Source: Nemania diffusa (Eukaryota; Ascomycota; Sordariomycetes; Xylariales; Xylariaceae). Taken from it: DNA of 64,000 bases. Below are positions 52,081 to 64,000 of the stretch, piece after piece. Each line of letters starts with the position of its first letter. Positions within the stretch are counted from its first letter, which is position 1. A model generated the notes under the pieces. The model was not told where the DNA came from. It was given only the letters and a program-made list of their open reading frames with translations, and did no database searches. Location of the stretch: NCBI GenBank assembly GCA_038501195.1, contig JBBPUQ010000009.1, positions 1 through 64,000 of the forward strand. The letters are read 5' to 3'. A program made the translations under genes and the position numbers.

Positions 52081-54653
52081 TAGTTTTTTGCTTTTTTAAA
52101 AAAGTAAAATAATATATTAAATAAAATAAATAAATTAACAAAAAAAAAGTGTTAAACTTTAATATTTAAATTATTTTATAAAATTTTTAAAAGCTTTTTA
52201 AATAAATTAGTTTTAATAATATTATTATTATTATTAAAGTTTTTTATACTTTGTATTTAATTATTAGCTAGCTTTTTTAAATTTAAAATAGTTTAAAATT
52301 GTATTATAGCTTTTTTATTGCATATTTTTTTTAATAAGTTTTAATATAGCTTTTAAAACAGCTTATTATTAATAGCATTTAAAAAATTAATAATATAAAA
52401 AATTAACTAAATTAACTTATATTAAATAAATTTGTTTTTAAAAACAAATAAAAATAAAACAGCTTTTATAATTTAAATAATAAAACAACTGCTAAAAATT
52501 TCAAATATAATACTAATATTAATATTTGTTTTATTTAATAAATTGTTATTTTTATTGTTAATATAATATAAAAAAAAGCTAATAAAACAAATAGTTTTAT
52601 TGTTAATATTTTTACTTTTTTTAATAAATATAATTTAAAAAATATAATATATAAATTTAATATTAAATTTAGTTTTGTTAAAATTATTAGTTAAAATTAT
52701 ATTTATAGCAATAATAGCTTGTTTTTTGTTTAAATATATAAACTTATAGCAGCAAGTTTTGTAAATTTTATATAATATAATAGTTAGCTTTTAATATATT
52801 GCTGTTGTTTTTTAAATATTATAAAATATAGCATATATTTGTTTTTACAATTAATTGTTAAAAGTTTTTTTTAAAATGTTAATATTAAATAATAAAGTTT
52901 GTAATATTTTTGAAGCTTTTAAAGTAATACTTAATGTTTTTAATATTTAAAACAATTTCAAAAAAACTTTAATAAATATAACTATTAATTATTAATATAT
53001 TTAATATATTAATTAAAATAACTAAAACTTGTTATTAAATATATTTAATATATAAATTTTATGTTTTATAGCTTTTATAATTAAATTGATATATAAACTT
53101 AAAAATTGTAAATATTATATAGTTAACAAATATATATTTGCTTTTTATACAAATATAAAAAATTTATTTATGTTATAAAAGTTGTTTTATTTAATTAAAA
53201 CAATAAAGTAATTATTAAAATATAATTTAAGTTTATATATATATAATATATATAAATAACTAATTAATATAAAGTATTTTATAGCTAAATATTATTTAAT
53301 ATAATTATTAAATTAATATATTTATATTTTACTGCTATATTAAATGTTTTTAAAAAAATAATTTAATATAAACTAAAATAAAAAAAAGCTAAGCTAAATT
53401 AAAACAAGTTTAAAAAAAAAAGCTTAATATAAATTTTAAATAATAAATAATTTTTAAAATATAATTTAAACTAAATTAATTTTAAATAAGTTTAAATAAA
53501 AAATTAATATATTAAAAAACTATATATATAATATTATATAATATATTTAAATGTTACAATTTAATAAAACATTAAATTTTAAAATTTAAAATAAAAAAAT
53601 AATAATATAAATTTATAACTTTAATATAATTATAGCATAATTTGTTTATTTTATATTTATATAAATAATTAAGTAAAAATTATATAGTTTATTAATATAT
53701 ATTTGTTTTAAATATAATTACTTAATATTTAAAACATTTTAAAAAACTTTAAAAAAACTTTAATAAATAAACTAACTAATTATTTAATATACTAACTAAA
53801 ATAGCTATAACTTATAATTAAATATTTGTAATATATAAATTTTATATTTTATAACTTTTTTAATAAAGTTAAAAAATAAGCTTTAGTATTTTAAGTAAAT
53901 ATTATATAGTTAACTAATATATATTTGCTTTTAATATAAATAATATAGTGTTTAAAATATTTGAAATAACTTTGAAAAAACTTTAATAAATAAATTTACT
54001 TATTAACTATATAATATATTAATTGAAATAGCTAAAATATACTGTTTATTATATTTAATATATAAATTTTATATTTTGTAGCTTTTGCAATTAAATCAAA
54101 ATATAAGTTTAATTATATTAACTATTATATAATAAATTATAATTAATATAACTATAAAAAAACTTTTTTGTACTTTATAAATTAATAAATTTAATTAATA
54201 AGTTTTAAAAAAAAAATATAATATAATAAATAATAAAAAAAAGCTAAACTAAAATAGTACAAGTTTTAAAAAAATAGCTTAATATAAATTTTAATTATAA
54301 ATAAATTTAAAAAAAAAAGTTTAATATTTATAAAAACAAAAAATTTAGTTTAAAACAATTTAAACTAAATTTAAAAAAAGCTATTTAATGTAATAACTAA
54401 AAGTTTAAAATAGCAGTATTAATTAAAAAATAATTTTAAATAAATTTAAAAATAAAAGTTTAGTAAAAAACTTTAGCTGCAACAAATAAAATAATTAGTA
54501 AAAAAATTAATATAAGTTTAAAAAAGCAGAAATAAAAATAGTGCAGCTAATTCAAGCTTACAAAATAAAGCATAAAATAAGTTTAAAAATATAAAAGTAA
54601 AAACATAAAAATTAAGTTTAAAAATATAAAAGTAAAAACATAAAAATATTTGC
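52081..54653 (+). repeat. 2.57-kb tandem duplication, unit 1
   Basis: tagttttttgcttttttaaa at 52,081 corresponds to tagttttttatttttttaaa at 54,654, and the two units align throughout at an offset of about 2,572. Differences are overwhelmingly C/T and G/A. Unit 1 more often keeps C or G, but unit 2 keeps some that unit 1 lost (tatacacttg against tatatatttg), so both mutated after duplication. Three related segments of about 160-220 bp lie inside. No coding frame. Confidence 0.92.
52931..54125 (+). repeat. Three dispersed sub-repeats within unit 1
   Basis: Segments starting near 52,931, 53,719 and 53,945 share aaaactttaataaataaact-type sequence, then a taatatattaactaaaatag stretch, then atataaattttatattttat plus agctttt, and in two of them a tatatagttaacaaatatat ending. 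The second and third are adjacent, the first about 570 bp away. The same trio is present in unit 2 near 55,503, 56,291 and 56,517. Confidence 0.8.
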
Positions 54654-57224
54654 TAGTTTTTTATTTTTTTAAAAAAATAAAATAATATATTAAATAAAAT
54701 AAACAAATTAATAAAAAAAAAGTATTAAATTTTAATATTTAAATTATTTTATAAAACTTTTAAAATTTTTTTAAATAAGTTAGTTTTAATAATATTATTA
54801 TTATTATTAAAGTTTTTTATGTTTTTTATTTAGTTATTAGCTAGTTTTTTTAAATTTAAAATAGTTTAAAATTATATTATAGCTTTTTTATTATATATTT
54901 TTTTTAATAAGTTTTAATATAGCTTTTAAAATAACTTATTATTAATAATATTTAAAAAATTAATAATATAAAAAATTAACTAAATTAATTTATATTAAAT
55001 AAATTTATTTTTAAAAATAAATAAAAATAAAATAGCTTTTATAACTTAAATAATAAAACAACTGTTAAAAGTTTTAAATATAATATTAATATTAATATTT
55101 GTTTTATTTAATAAGTTGTTATTTTTATTATTAATATAATATAAAAAAAAGCTAATAAAACAAATAGTTTTATTATTAATATTTTTATTTTTTTTAATAA
55201 ATATAATTTAAAAAATATAATATATAAATTTAATATTAAATTTAGTTTTATTAAAATTGTTAATTAAAAGTATATTTATAACAATAATAGCTTGTTTTTT
55301 ATTTAAATATATAAATTTATAACAATAAACTTTATAAATTTTATATAATATAATAACTAATTTTTAATATATTATTATTATTTTTTAAATGTTATAAAAT
55401 ATAATATATAGTTGTTTTTATATTTAATTATTAAAAGTTTTTTTTAAAATGTTAATATTAAACAACAAAGTTTGTAATATTTTTAAAACTTTTAAAACAG
55501 CGTTTAATATTTTCAATATTTAAAACAACTTCGAAAAAACTTTAATAAATATAGCTATTAATTATTAATATATTTAATATATTAACTAAAATAGCTAAAA
55601 CTAATTATTAAATATATTTAATATATAAATTTTATATTTTATAGCTTTTACAATTAAGTTAATATATAAGCTTAAAAATTATAAATATTATATAGTTAAT
55701 AAATATACACTTGTTTTTTATACAAATATAAAAAACTTGTTTATATTATAAAAATTGTTTTATTTAATTAAAACAATAAAATAATTGTTAAAATATAATT
55801 TAAATTTATATATATATAATATATATAAATAATTAATCAATATAAAATATTTTATAATTAAATATTATTTAATATAACTATTAAATTAATATATTTATAT
55901 TTTATTGCTATATTAAATGTTTTTAAAAAAATAATTTAATATAAACTAAAATAAAAAAAAGCTAAACTAAATTAAAACAGGTTTAAAAAAAAAGCTTGAT
56001 ATAAATTTTAAATAATAAATAATTTTTAAAATATAATTTAAACTAAATTAATTTTAAATAAATTTAAATAAAAAGTTAATATATTAAAAAACTATATATA
56101 TAATATTAAATAATATATTTAAATGTTATAATTTAATAAAATATTAAATTTTAAAATTTAAAATAAAAAAATAATAATATAAATTTATAACTTTAATAAA
56201 ATTATAATATAATTTATTTATTTTATATTTATATAAATAATTAAATAAAAATTATATAGTTTATTAATATATGTTTATTTTAAATATAATTATTTAACAT
56301 TTAAAATGTTTTAAAAAATTTTAAAAAAACTTTAGTAAATAAACTAATTAACTATTTAATATATTAATTAAAATAGCTATTATTTATAATTAAATATTTA
56401 TAATATGTAAATTTTATATTTTATAGCTTTTTTAATAAAATTAAAAAATAAATTTTAATATTTTAAGTAAATATTGTATAATTAACTAATATATATTTAT
56501 TTTTAATATAAATAATATAATATTTAAAATATTTAAAATAATTTTAAAGAAATTTTAACAAATAAATTTATTTATTAATTATATAATATATTAACTAAAA
56601 TAACTAAAATATATTATTTATTATATTTAATATATAGATTTTATATTTTAAAGCTTTTATAATTAAATTAAAATATAAACTCGATTATATTAGCTATTAT
56701 ATAGTAAATTATAACTAATATAATTGCAAAAAAACTTTTTTATATTTTATAAATTAATAAATTTAATTAACAAATTTTAAAAAAAAAACATAATATAACA
56801 AATAATAATAAAAAATTAAGCTAAAATAATATAAGTTTTAAAAAAATAATTTAATATAAATTTTAATTATAAATAAGTTTAAAAAAAAAAGTTTAATATT
56901 TATAAAAATAAAAAACTTAGTTTAAAACAATTTAAATTAAGTTTAAAAAAAACTGCTTAATATAACAACTAAAAGTTTAAAACAGCAATATTAACTAAAA
57001 AACAATTTTAAATAAATTTAAAAATAAAAGTTTAATAAAAAACTTTAACTATAATAAATAAAACAGTTAATAAAAAACTAATGCAGATTTAAAAAAGCAG
57101 AAATAAAAATAATACAGCTAATTTAAATTTATAAAATAAAATATAAAACAGATTTAAAAATATAAAAATAAAAATATAAAAATTAAGTCTAAAGATATAA
57201 AAATAAAAATACAAAAATATTTGC
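54654..57224 (+). repeat. 2.57-kb tandem duplication, unit 2
   Basis: Second unit of the duplication. It ends at tatttgctaatttttaataa, where what would be the start of a third unit merges directly into copy B of the 3.4-kb repeat. Both share taattttt at the junction, so the breakpoint is seamless at base level. Confidence 0.92.
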
Positions 57225-57797
57225 TAATTTTTAATAAACTATAAAATTTTTATAATATAGCAATTAAAAAAAGTTTATATAAATATTACAATAACTATTT
57301 AATTAGTTTAAAAATAATTAATATAAATAAATTTAATAAATATATTAAAATTAAAATATTTATAAATATAAACAAAATATTTTATTTATAAAAGAAATTA
57401 TTTATTTTATAATTTTTTTTATTAATAGTTGTTATTATTTTTTTTAAATTTTATTAGTTTAAAACTTAATTTTTTTTTATATAATTATATTTAATTTTGC
57501 TTTTTTTATATATAAAAAAAATTTTAAATATATTTTTAAAAAACTTTTATAAATATTAAAAAATTTAAATTATTATAAAAAATATAGTAAAAACTAAATA
57601 AAAATAATATTTTAATAAACTTTTTATTTGTTTAATTTTTATTTTTAAAATATAATAAACTATTGTTTTATTATAAATAATAATTTTATTAATTTTATAT
57701 TTATTTATAAAAAAAACAAAATATAAAAATATTAATATTTTATTTAAAAGTTTTATTATATTTACTAAAAAAAAAAAATTAATAATAAACTATAAAA

Positions 57798-57845
57798 TTA
57801 AAAAATAAAATATATTTAAATAGTTAAATATTTTATTTTTTAAAT
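57798..57845. repeat. Palindromic element (dispersed family) in copy B
   Basis: Same palindrome as 28,252-28,299, with arms ttaaaaaataaaatatattt and aaatattttattttttaaat. Confidence 0.8.
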
Positions 57846-59080
57846 AAAATAAAATTATATTTATTAATAAATAACTTTATTATTTAAAACTATTTTTATA
57901 TTTTTTTAATTAATTTTAAAATAATAAATAATATTTTAAATTAAAAGTAACTTTTTTATAAAATTATTAGTTATTAATTAATTAATAGTAATATATTTTT
58001 ATTTTTAAGTTTTTATTTTTTTAACTATTTTTATAACTAAAATAATATTATTATTATTAATTTTATTTTTAAGTTTATTTTTTATAATTTTAAAAGTTTA
58101 TTAAATTATATTTTATTTAATTAAATTTTTTAGTTTATTTTTATTATTAATAAAAACAATCGTTTTAATTTCGGTGTTTTTTTTGTTTTATATTAATAAT
58201 TTAAAATTGCTAATAATATTTTAACTAATTAAAACCTTTATTTAATTATAAATATATTTATAGTTTATAATATTTAAATATAATAATTTTTATAAACTTT
58301 TTATTATAAATAATAATAATATTTATTTTTAAATAATAAATAGTTAAAATAAAATTTTTTATTTTTTTTATTTTTTTTAAAACTTATAAAACTTAATAAA
58401 AATATTATTTATTAATTTTTTTAAATAATTTATTATATAATATTTTTTACAGCTTTTTTATTTTATATATTATAATTTAATAGCTATATTTGTTGTAGTT
58501 ATAAATTTAAAACTAGTTAATATATTTTTAATTATATTATTAGCAGTAAATTTATTAACATTTATTTTAAAAATAATATATATAACTTTATTAATAATAA
58601 TAAAAAAAATAATAATATTTTTATTTATATATTACTGTTTATAATAAAAATAATTGTTTAATATATATTAATAAAATTAATAATAAGCTATTATAATTAA
58701 TATTTAATATTAGTTTTTTATAATAAAATTAAAAATTATAAAACAGCTATTATTATTAAAAATATAAAAATAGTTAAAAAATATAAAAAGTAAATTTTTT
58801 GCTGTTATTATTATTATATAATTAATAATAAATAATAAATAATTTTTATTAATTAATTTAATATTTATATTAAAAAAACTAAATATATTACTTATTATTT
58901 ATTAAATTATTATATTATAAATTTTATTATAATTTATTAATAGCTATAATTTATTATTTATAAAATTTAAAAATATAATAACTTTAAATATTTTAATATT
59001 TATATAAATATTACAATAGTTATAATATAGTTTTAATATAATTAATATTATAAAAAAGTTAAAAATAAAAAGTTATAACA

Positions 59081-59125
59081 ATTAAAAAATAAAATATATA
59101 AAAAACTAAATATTTTATTTTTTAA
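59081..59125. repeat. Palindromic element (dispersed family) in copy B
   Basis: Arms aattaaaaaataaaatatat and aatattttattttttaact, the equivalent of 29,553-29,599. Confidence 0.8.
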
Positions 59126-60074
59126 CTTTATATAAATAAAATATAAAAAAAAAAATTATATATTATATATATTAATAAAAAAATAAAATTAATAAATAAA
59201 AAACTTATTTTATAATTTATAATAAATTATATTAAAATTTTAATATTATATATTTATATATTTTTTATTTTATTATAGTTATAAATAATTTATATTTATT
59301 TTATTTTTATAGTTAATAATATTTTAATTAATAAAACTTTAACTTTATTATAAAAAAAATATTAAATTAATTAAAAGTAATTTAAATAAATAATAAAAAA
59401 CTTTTATATATTTTTATTTTAAAAAAAGTTTTTTTTTTTATAAAAAATTAATAATAATTTAGCTATTTTATAAATATATTAATATAAATATATAATAAAA
59501 AATAAAATATATAATAAAAAAAAATATAAAAAATAAAATATTTAAAAAAACAAACAAACATTTTTAGTAAAAAAAAATATAAAAAAAAAAAAAAATAAAC
59601 ACTTTTAAAAAAAAAAGTTGTAAAAAATAAAAAAATAAAAAAAAATAAAATAAAAAAATAAATAAATATAAAATATTTTATTTTTTATGTTTTTAATTAA
59701 AATTAAAAATATTTAAATATTAAAATAATTATATATTAAATATTTTATTTTTAATATATATAATTAAATATAAAAAAATAAAAAATAATAATAAATAATA
59801 ATTATTAATAGTTAATTAAATATTAATTATTAATATTATAAATTTATAATATATTTTAAAAAAGTTTAATAATTTATTTAATTAAATATAAAAGTTATTA
59901 TAATTAAAAATTTATATATATATATAATAAATTTAATATATATAAATAAATAAATTTATAACTATTTATTATTTAATAATATATTAATTTATTATTATAA
60001 ATATATAACTATATTATTAAATAATAATTAGTTTATATATTAAATATATTATTTAATATTTAATTAAATAAATA

Positions 60075-60560
60075 ATAAAAAAATAAAAAAAAGCAAAAAA
60101 TATAATATAATATTTAATATTTTTATTAAATATATAGTTAAAAAATAAAAAAATATAAAAAATATAACATTAAATCTATTATTTTTATTAAATATATAAT
60201 TAAAAAATAAAAAAAAATAAAAAATACAATATAATATTTAATATTTTTATTAAATATATAATTAAAAAGTAAAAAAAAGCAAAAAATATAATATAATATT
60301 TAATAATTTTATTAAATATATAATAAAAAGGTAAAAAAATATAAAAAATATAATATAATATTTAATATTTTTATTAAATATATAATAAAAAAATAAAAAA
60401 AAAACAAAAAATATAATATAATATTTAATATTTTTATTAAATATATAATAAAAAAGTAAAAAAATATAAAAAATATAATATAATATTTAATATTTTTATT
60501 AAATATATAATAAAAACATAAAAAAGCGCAAAAAATATAATATAATATTTAATGTTTTAA
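60075..60560 (+). repeat. 62-bp tandem array, about eight units, end of copy B
   Basis: ttttatta landmarks at 60,121, 60,183, 60,245, 60,307, 60,369, 60,432 and 60,494, plus a terminal variant near 60,556. Same unit as 30,620-30,920 with three more copies. The last unit in both arrays keeps a gcgca or acgca core and ends in gttttaatta. Confidence 0.9.
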
Positions 60561-60655
60561 TTAAGTATATATAATTAATATAAACAAAATAAAACAAAAT
60601 TTTAACTAAATTAAACAAATATTTAAAATTAACTTTAATTTATAATTTATTATAA

Positions 60656-63600
60656 TAATATTATAATATAATAATATATTTTATAAAATATTTTATAATA
60701 TAATTAATTATTTAATAATTATTAAAAATTATTAAAAATTTAATTTTATATTTATTTAAAAATATTTTTATTTTTTTTTTAAATTATTATATAAAATAAA
60801 TTTTTATTATTATAAACATATATAATATTTTAATAAATTATATAATTTTTTAAATAATAAAAATATAATATATTAAATAATAAATATTATTTTTTTTATA
60901 TTAATAATAAAATTTTAATTAAATAATTTATTTATATTATAAAATATTTATAATTATATTATTTTAATTATAATTAATTATATAATTATTTTTATTAAAT
61001 TATTAAAATTTTATTAAAAATATTATTAATATAATTAAATTATTAATAATTATAATTATTATATTATAAGTTATATTAATAATATAATTTATTATTTAAA
61101 ATAATTAATATAATAATTAAAAATTAAAATATTAAATAATAAATATTATATAATATTTATTATATAATATTTATTATTATTTATTAAATTATTAATAAAA
61201 TTAAAAAAATATATAAATTTTATTATTATATATATAATATTTTAAAAAATAAAATATATAAATAAAAAATAATAAAAAATTAAAATAATATAATTATTAT
61301 TAAAATTAATTATATAATATTTTTTATTATTATAAATTTAAATATAAAACATTTATTATATAATATATAGTTTTAATAAAATAATAAAATTAAAAGAAAT
61401 AATTTTTATTAAATTATTTATTAATATATAATATTATTTTTAAATGTTTAATTATATTATTATTTATATAATAAATATAATTTTAAATTAAAAAAAAAAA
61501 ATAAAAAAAAAAAAAAAAAAATATTATTTATAAAAATTTAAAAATTTAAAATTTATAATAAATTTTTATTTAAATATTTTAAAAAATTATTAAATATATA
61601 AATTAATTAATTTAATAAATTTAAATTAAAAATATTATTATTATATAAAAAAAAATTATTTTTAATATTTTAATTATTATTATATTAATAAAATAAAATA
61701 TTAAAAATATTATTTATAATTATAATTTAATAAAAAATTTAAATTATATTTTTATAAATTATAAAATATAAAAATAATAATTTATTAATAATATATTAAT
61801 TTTAAATTTAAAAAATAATAATATTAAATAAAATATAAAATAATTATTTTTATTATAAATTATATTTTTATAAATTATTTAATTTTAAAATAATTAATAA
61901 TTTATATAATTTACTATTAATTAATATTTTTAATTATTATATAATTTTTTTTATTAATATTTTTATTTAGATTTTTTTTTATAATATTAAATTTATTAAA
62001 AATATTATACTTAATTAATAATATTTAATAATAAATTTAATAATTTTAATTTTTAAAATATTAATTTTTAATTATAAATTAATAATATTATTAATTTATT
62101 TATTTAAAAGTTTTAAAACTTTTTTAAAAAATAGTTTTTATAATAAATTAATTATTTTAAAATTTTTAATTATTAATTTTTAATTAATTTTTTTAATTTT
62201 TTTTAATTAATTAAATATATTAATATTTAAAAATTAATTAATATAATTATTATAAAATTTTTAAAAAATCAAATAAATTTTATTAATTATATAAAATTAA
62301 AAGAATTTATTATAAATATATAAATTATAATTATTATATATTAAAATTATTTATTAATTATTATAATAAATTTTTATATATAAAATAAATATTTTTTTAA
62401 TTTAAATTAAAATTATAAAATTATTAATTTATTTTTAAAATTTAAATAAAATTATTAATTATTTTATAAATTTATATTTTAATAAAAGAATTATTAATTT
62501 TATATATAAATATTTTTAAAAATTATAAATTATAAAAATATTTTATTATTAATTAAAATATATTTATAAATAATAAATTATTTATTTTAATTAATATTTT
62601 TTTAAAAATCTTTTAAATAATTTTATTAATTATAATTTAATAATTAAAATTAATATTTTAATTAAGTTTAATTTTATTAATATTATAATAATATTTTTTA
62701 AAAATATTAATTAATTTTAAAACTTTTAATTAATTAAAAAAATTTAATGTTAATTATTATTATTTTATTAATTTTATTATAATTAATTATATTAGTTTTA
62801 AAGATTTTTATAAAATTATTTTAAATTAAAAATTTAATATATTAATTAAATTTTAAATAGTAAAAAAAAATTTAATTTTTAATATATATTAAATTATAAT
62901 TTTAAATTTAAAAAAACAAAATATATAATTTAATTTAATTTAATTAATTATTTAAATAATTAATTTAATTATAAAAAATAAAAATAAAATTTATAAATTT
63001 TTATTAAATTATTTTTTAATAAAATTAATAATAAAATAATATTATATATAAAATTATAAAACTTTTTATTTTTTAAAAATTATATAAATTAATATTTTAA
63101 ATTTAATATTATAAATTATTATATATATAATAATTTTTTATTTTATAAGTAATATAAAAAAAATAAAAAAAAAATAATTAAAATAAATATAAAAAAGAAT
63201 TAATTAATAAAAAATTAAAAAAAATTATATAAATATTTTAAAATAATTAAAATAATTTATAAAAACATAATTTATAAAAAAAATAATTATTTTAATATAT
63301 AAAATAATTATTATTAAAATCATATATATATATATAAATTTAAAATTTATTTAATATTAAAAATTTTTTTTTATATAATAAATTTATTTATATTAATTAA
63401 ATTTTTTATTATTTATTAAATATATTTTTTATATAAATATTTATTAATTGATTTTTATTATTAATTTATTATAAATATATAATATAATAATTTTTTTAAA
63501 ATTATATATTATTTTTTTAAATATAATATATAATTACATTAATAATTTATATAAAAATATTTTATTTATATATATAATATATTAATAAATATAATATTAT

Positions 63601-64000
63601 AATTTATTTATTTATATTTAATTAAATTTAAATAAATAATATTATATTATAAATATTTATATTAATATTAGAAAAAAAAAAAAAAAAAATTTTAAATAAA
63701 AATTTATAATTTAATTTTTTATATATAAATTTTTTTATTTAATTAATTAAAATAATTATTATATAATTTAAAAATTAAAAATTATAATTATAATTAATAA
63801 TATTATTTTTAATTATAAAAATATTTTTAATATAATATTTATTAATTAATATAATTATAAATCTTTTAATAATAAAAATAAAATATTTTATATTATTTAT
63901 ATTATATATTATTAATTTATTATTATATTTATATATTTAATATTTTAATATTATTTTATAATAATTTTATAATTTATAATATAATTAATTTATTATAATA
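60656..64000. other. Nearly pure A/T block homologous to the left subtelomere
   Basis: Composition returns to that of 0.2-12.8 kb. Segments at about 60,790-61,170 and 63,600-63,960 match 2,281-2,640 and 3,600-3,960 in the same order and orientation, with a longer spacing here (about 1.4 kb more). A run of 18 A is at 63,672-63,689 and an A-rich tract at 61,490-61,520. No genes. The block continues past the window edge. Confidence 0.75.

Larger units (their letters stand above)
57225..60655 (+). repeat. Copy B of the 3.4-kb repeat (pairs with 27,682-31,015)
   Basis: Colinear with copy A over its whole length. Copy B is more decayed: attacgattt at 28,941 in copy A is tataattt here (58,471), which puts a stop in the only 65-codon frame of copy A, so that frame is not under constraint. 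Palindromes are at 57,798-57,845 and 59,081-59,125, and the 62-bp array at the end has more units. The right boundary at about 60,655 again coincides with a sharp change to nearly pure A/T DNA, as at copy A. Confidence 0.92.

Noticed and set aside
1..64000. Apicomplexan (Plasmodium-like) or organellar origin suggested by extreme A+T
   Set aside because: The telomere is pure CCCTAA rather than CCCTRAA, there are no genes in 64 kb, and transition-only divergence between repeats is a RIP hallmark. Organellar DNA would be gene-dense.

Overview
The window is a chromosome end. It opens with 22 perfect CCCTAA telomere repeats and then runs for about 64 kb without one gene I can defend. It is extraordinarily A+T-rich. 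The only open frames over 60 codons are low-complexity, minisatellite-driven or chance frames. The telomere unit, the saturation of C-to-T and G-to-A change between repeat copies, and the absence of surviving coding sequence point to the subtelomere or AT-isochore of a filamentous fungus that has undergone repeat-induced point mutation (RIP) or a RIP-like process. The species cannot be named from this.

Layout: 1-133 telomere. 134-210 decaying telomere-like, C-only sequence. 211 to about 12,850 an almost pure A/T block (about 99% A+T by reading) made of very old repeat copies. About 12,850-31,015 a moderately decayed block (up to about 17% G+C) with many minisatellites and dispersed palindromes, ending in a 3.3 kb repeat (copy A). 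31,016-33,435 A/T-rich sequence whose later part is homologous to 10.85-12.24 kb. 33,445-34,355 two copies of a 455-bp satellite, the least decayed DNA outside the telomere. 34,356-60,655 moderately decayed blocks broken by small pure-A/T islands (39.4-39.9 kb and 44.95-45.55 kb, the latter with a perfect 7-bp array), then a 2.57-kb tandem duplication (52,081-57,224) joined directly to copy B of the 3.4-kb repeat (57,225-60,655). 60,656-64,000 again almost pure A/T, with segments homologous to 2.3-4.0 kb beside the telomere.

The strongest signal is mutational rather than genic. In the moderately decayed blocks surviving cytosines sit almost only after a purine (ApC, GpC). TpC and CpC, and GA and GG on the other strand, are nearly erased, while CpA survives. 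In a 300-bp stretch I counted by hand, 47 of 51 cytosines (both strands) follow a purine. This differs from the textbook CpA-centred RIP signature. The 455-bp satellite is present in two lightly decayed copies and two almost fully decayed copies, so the process can be read base by base.

No genes work together here. What can be described is a graveyard of repeats of several ages, with array copy-number changes, a dispersed palindrome family with arms close to AAAAAATAAAATATTTA, and a few low-complexity tracts that may be relics of Lys/Ala-rich coding repeats.
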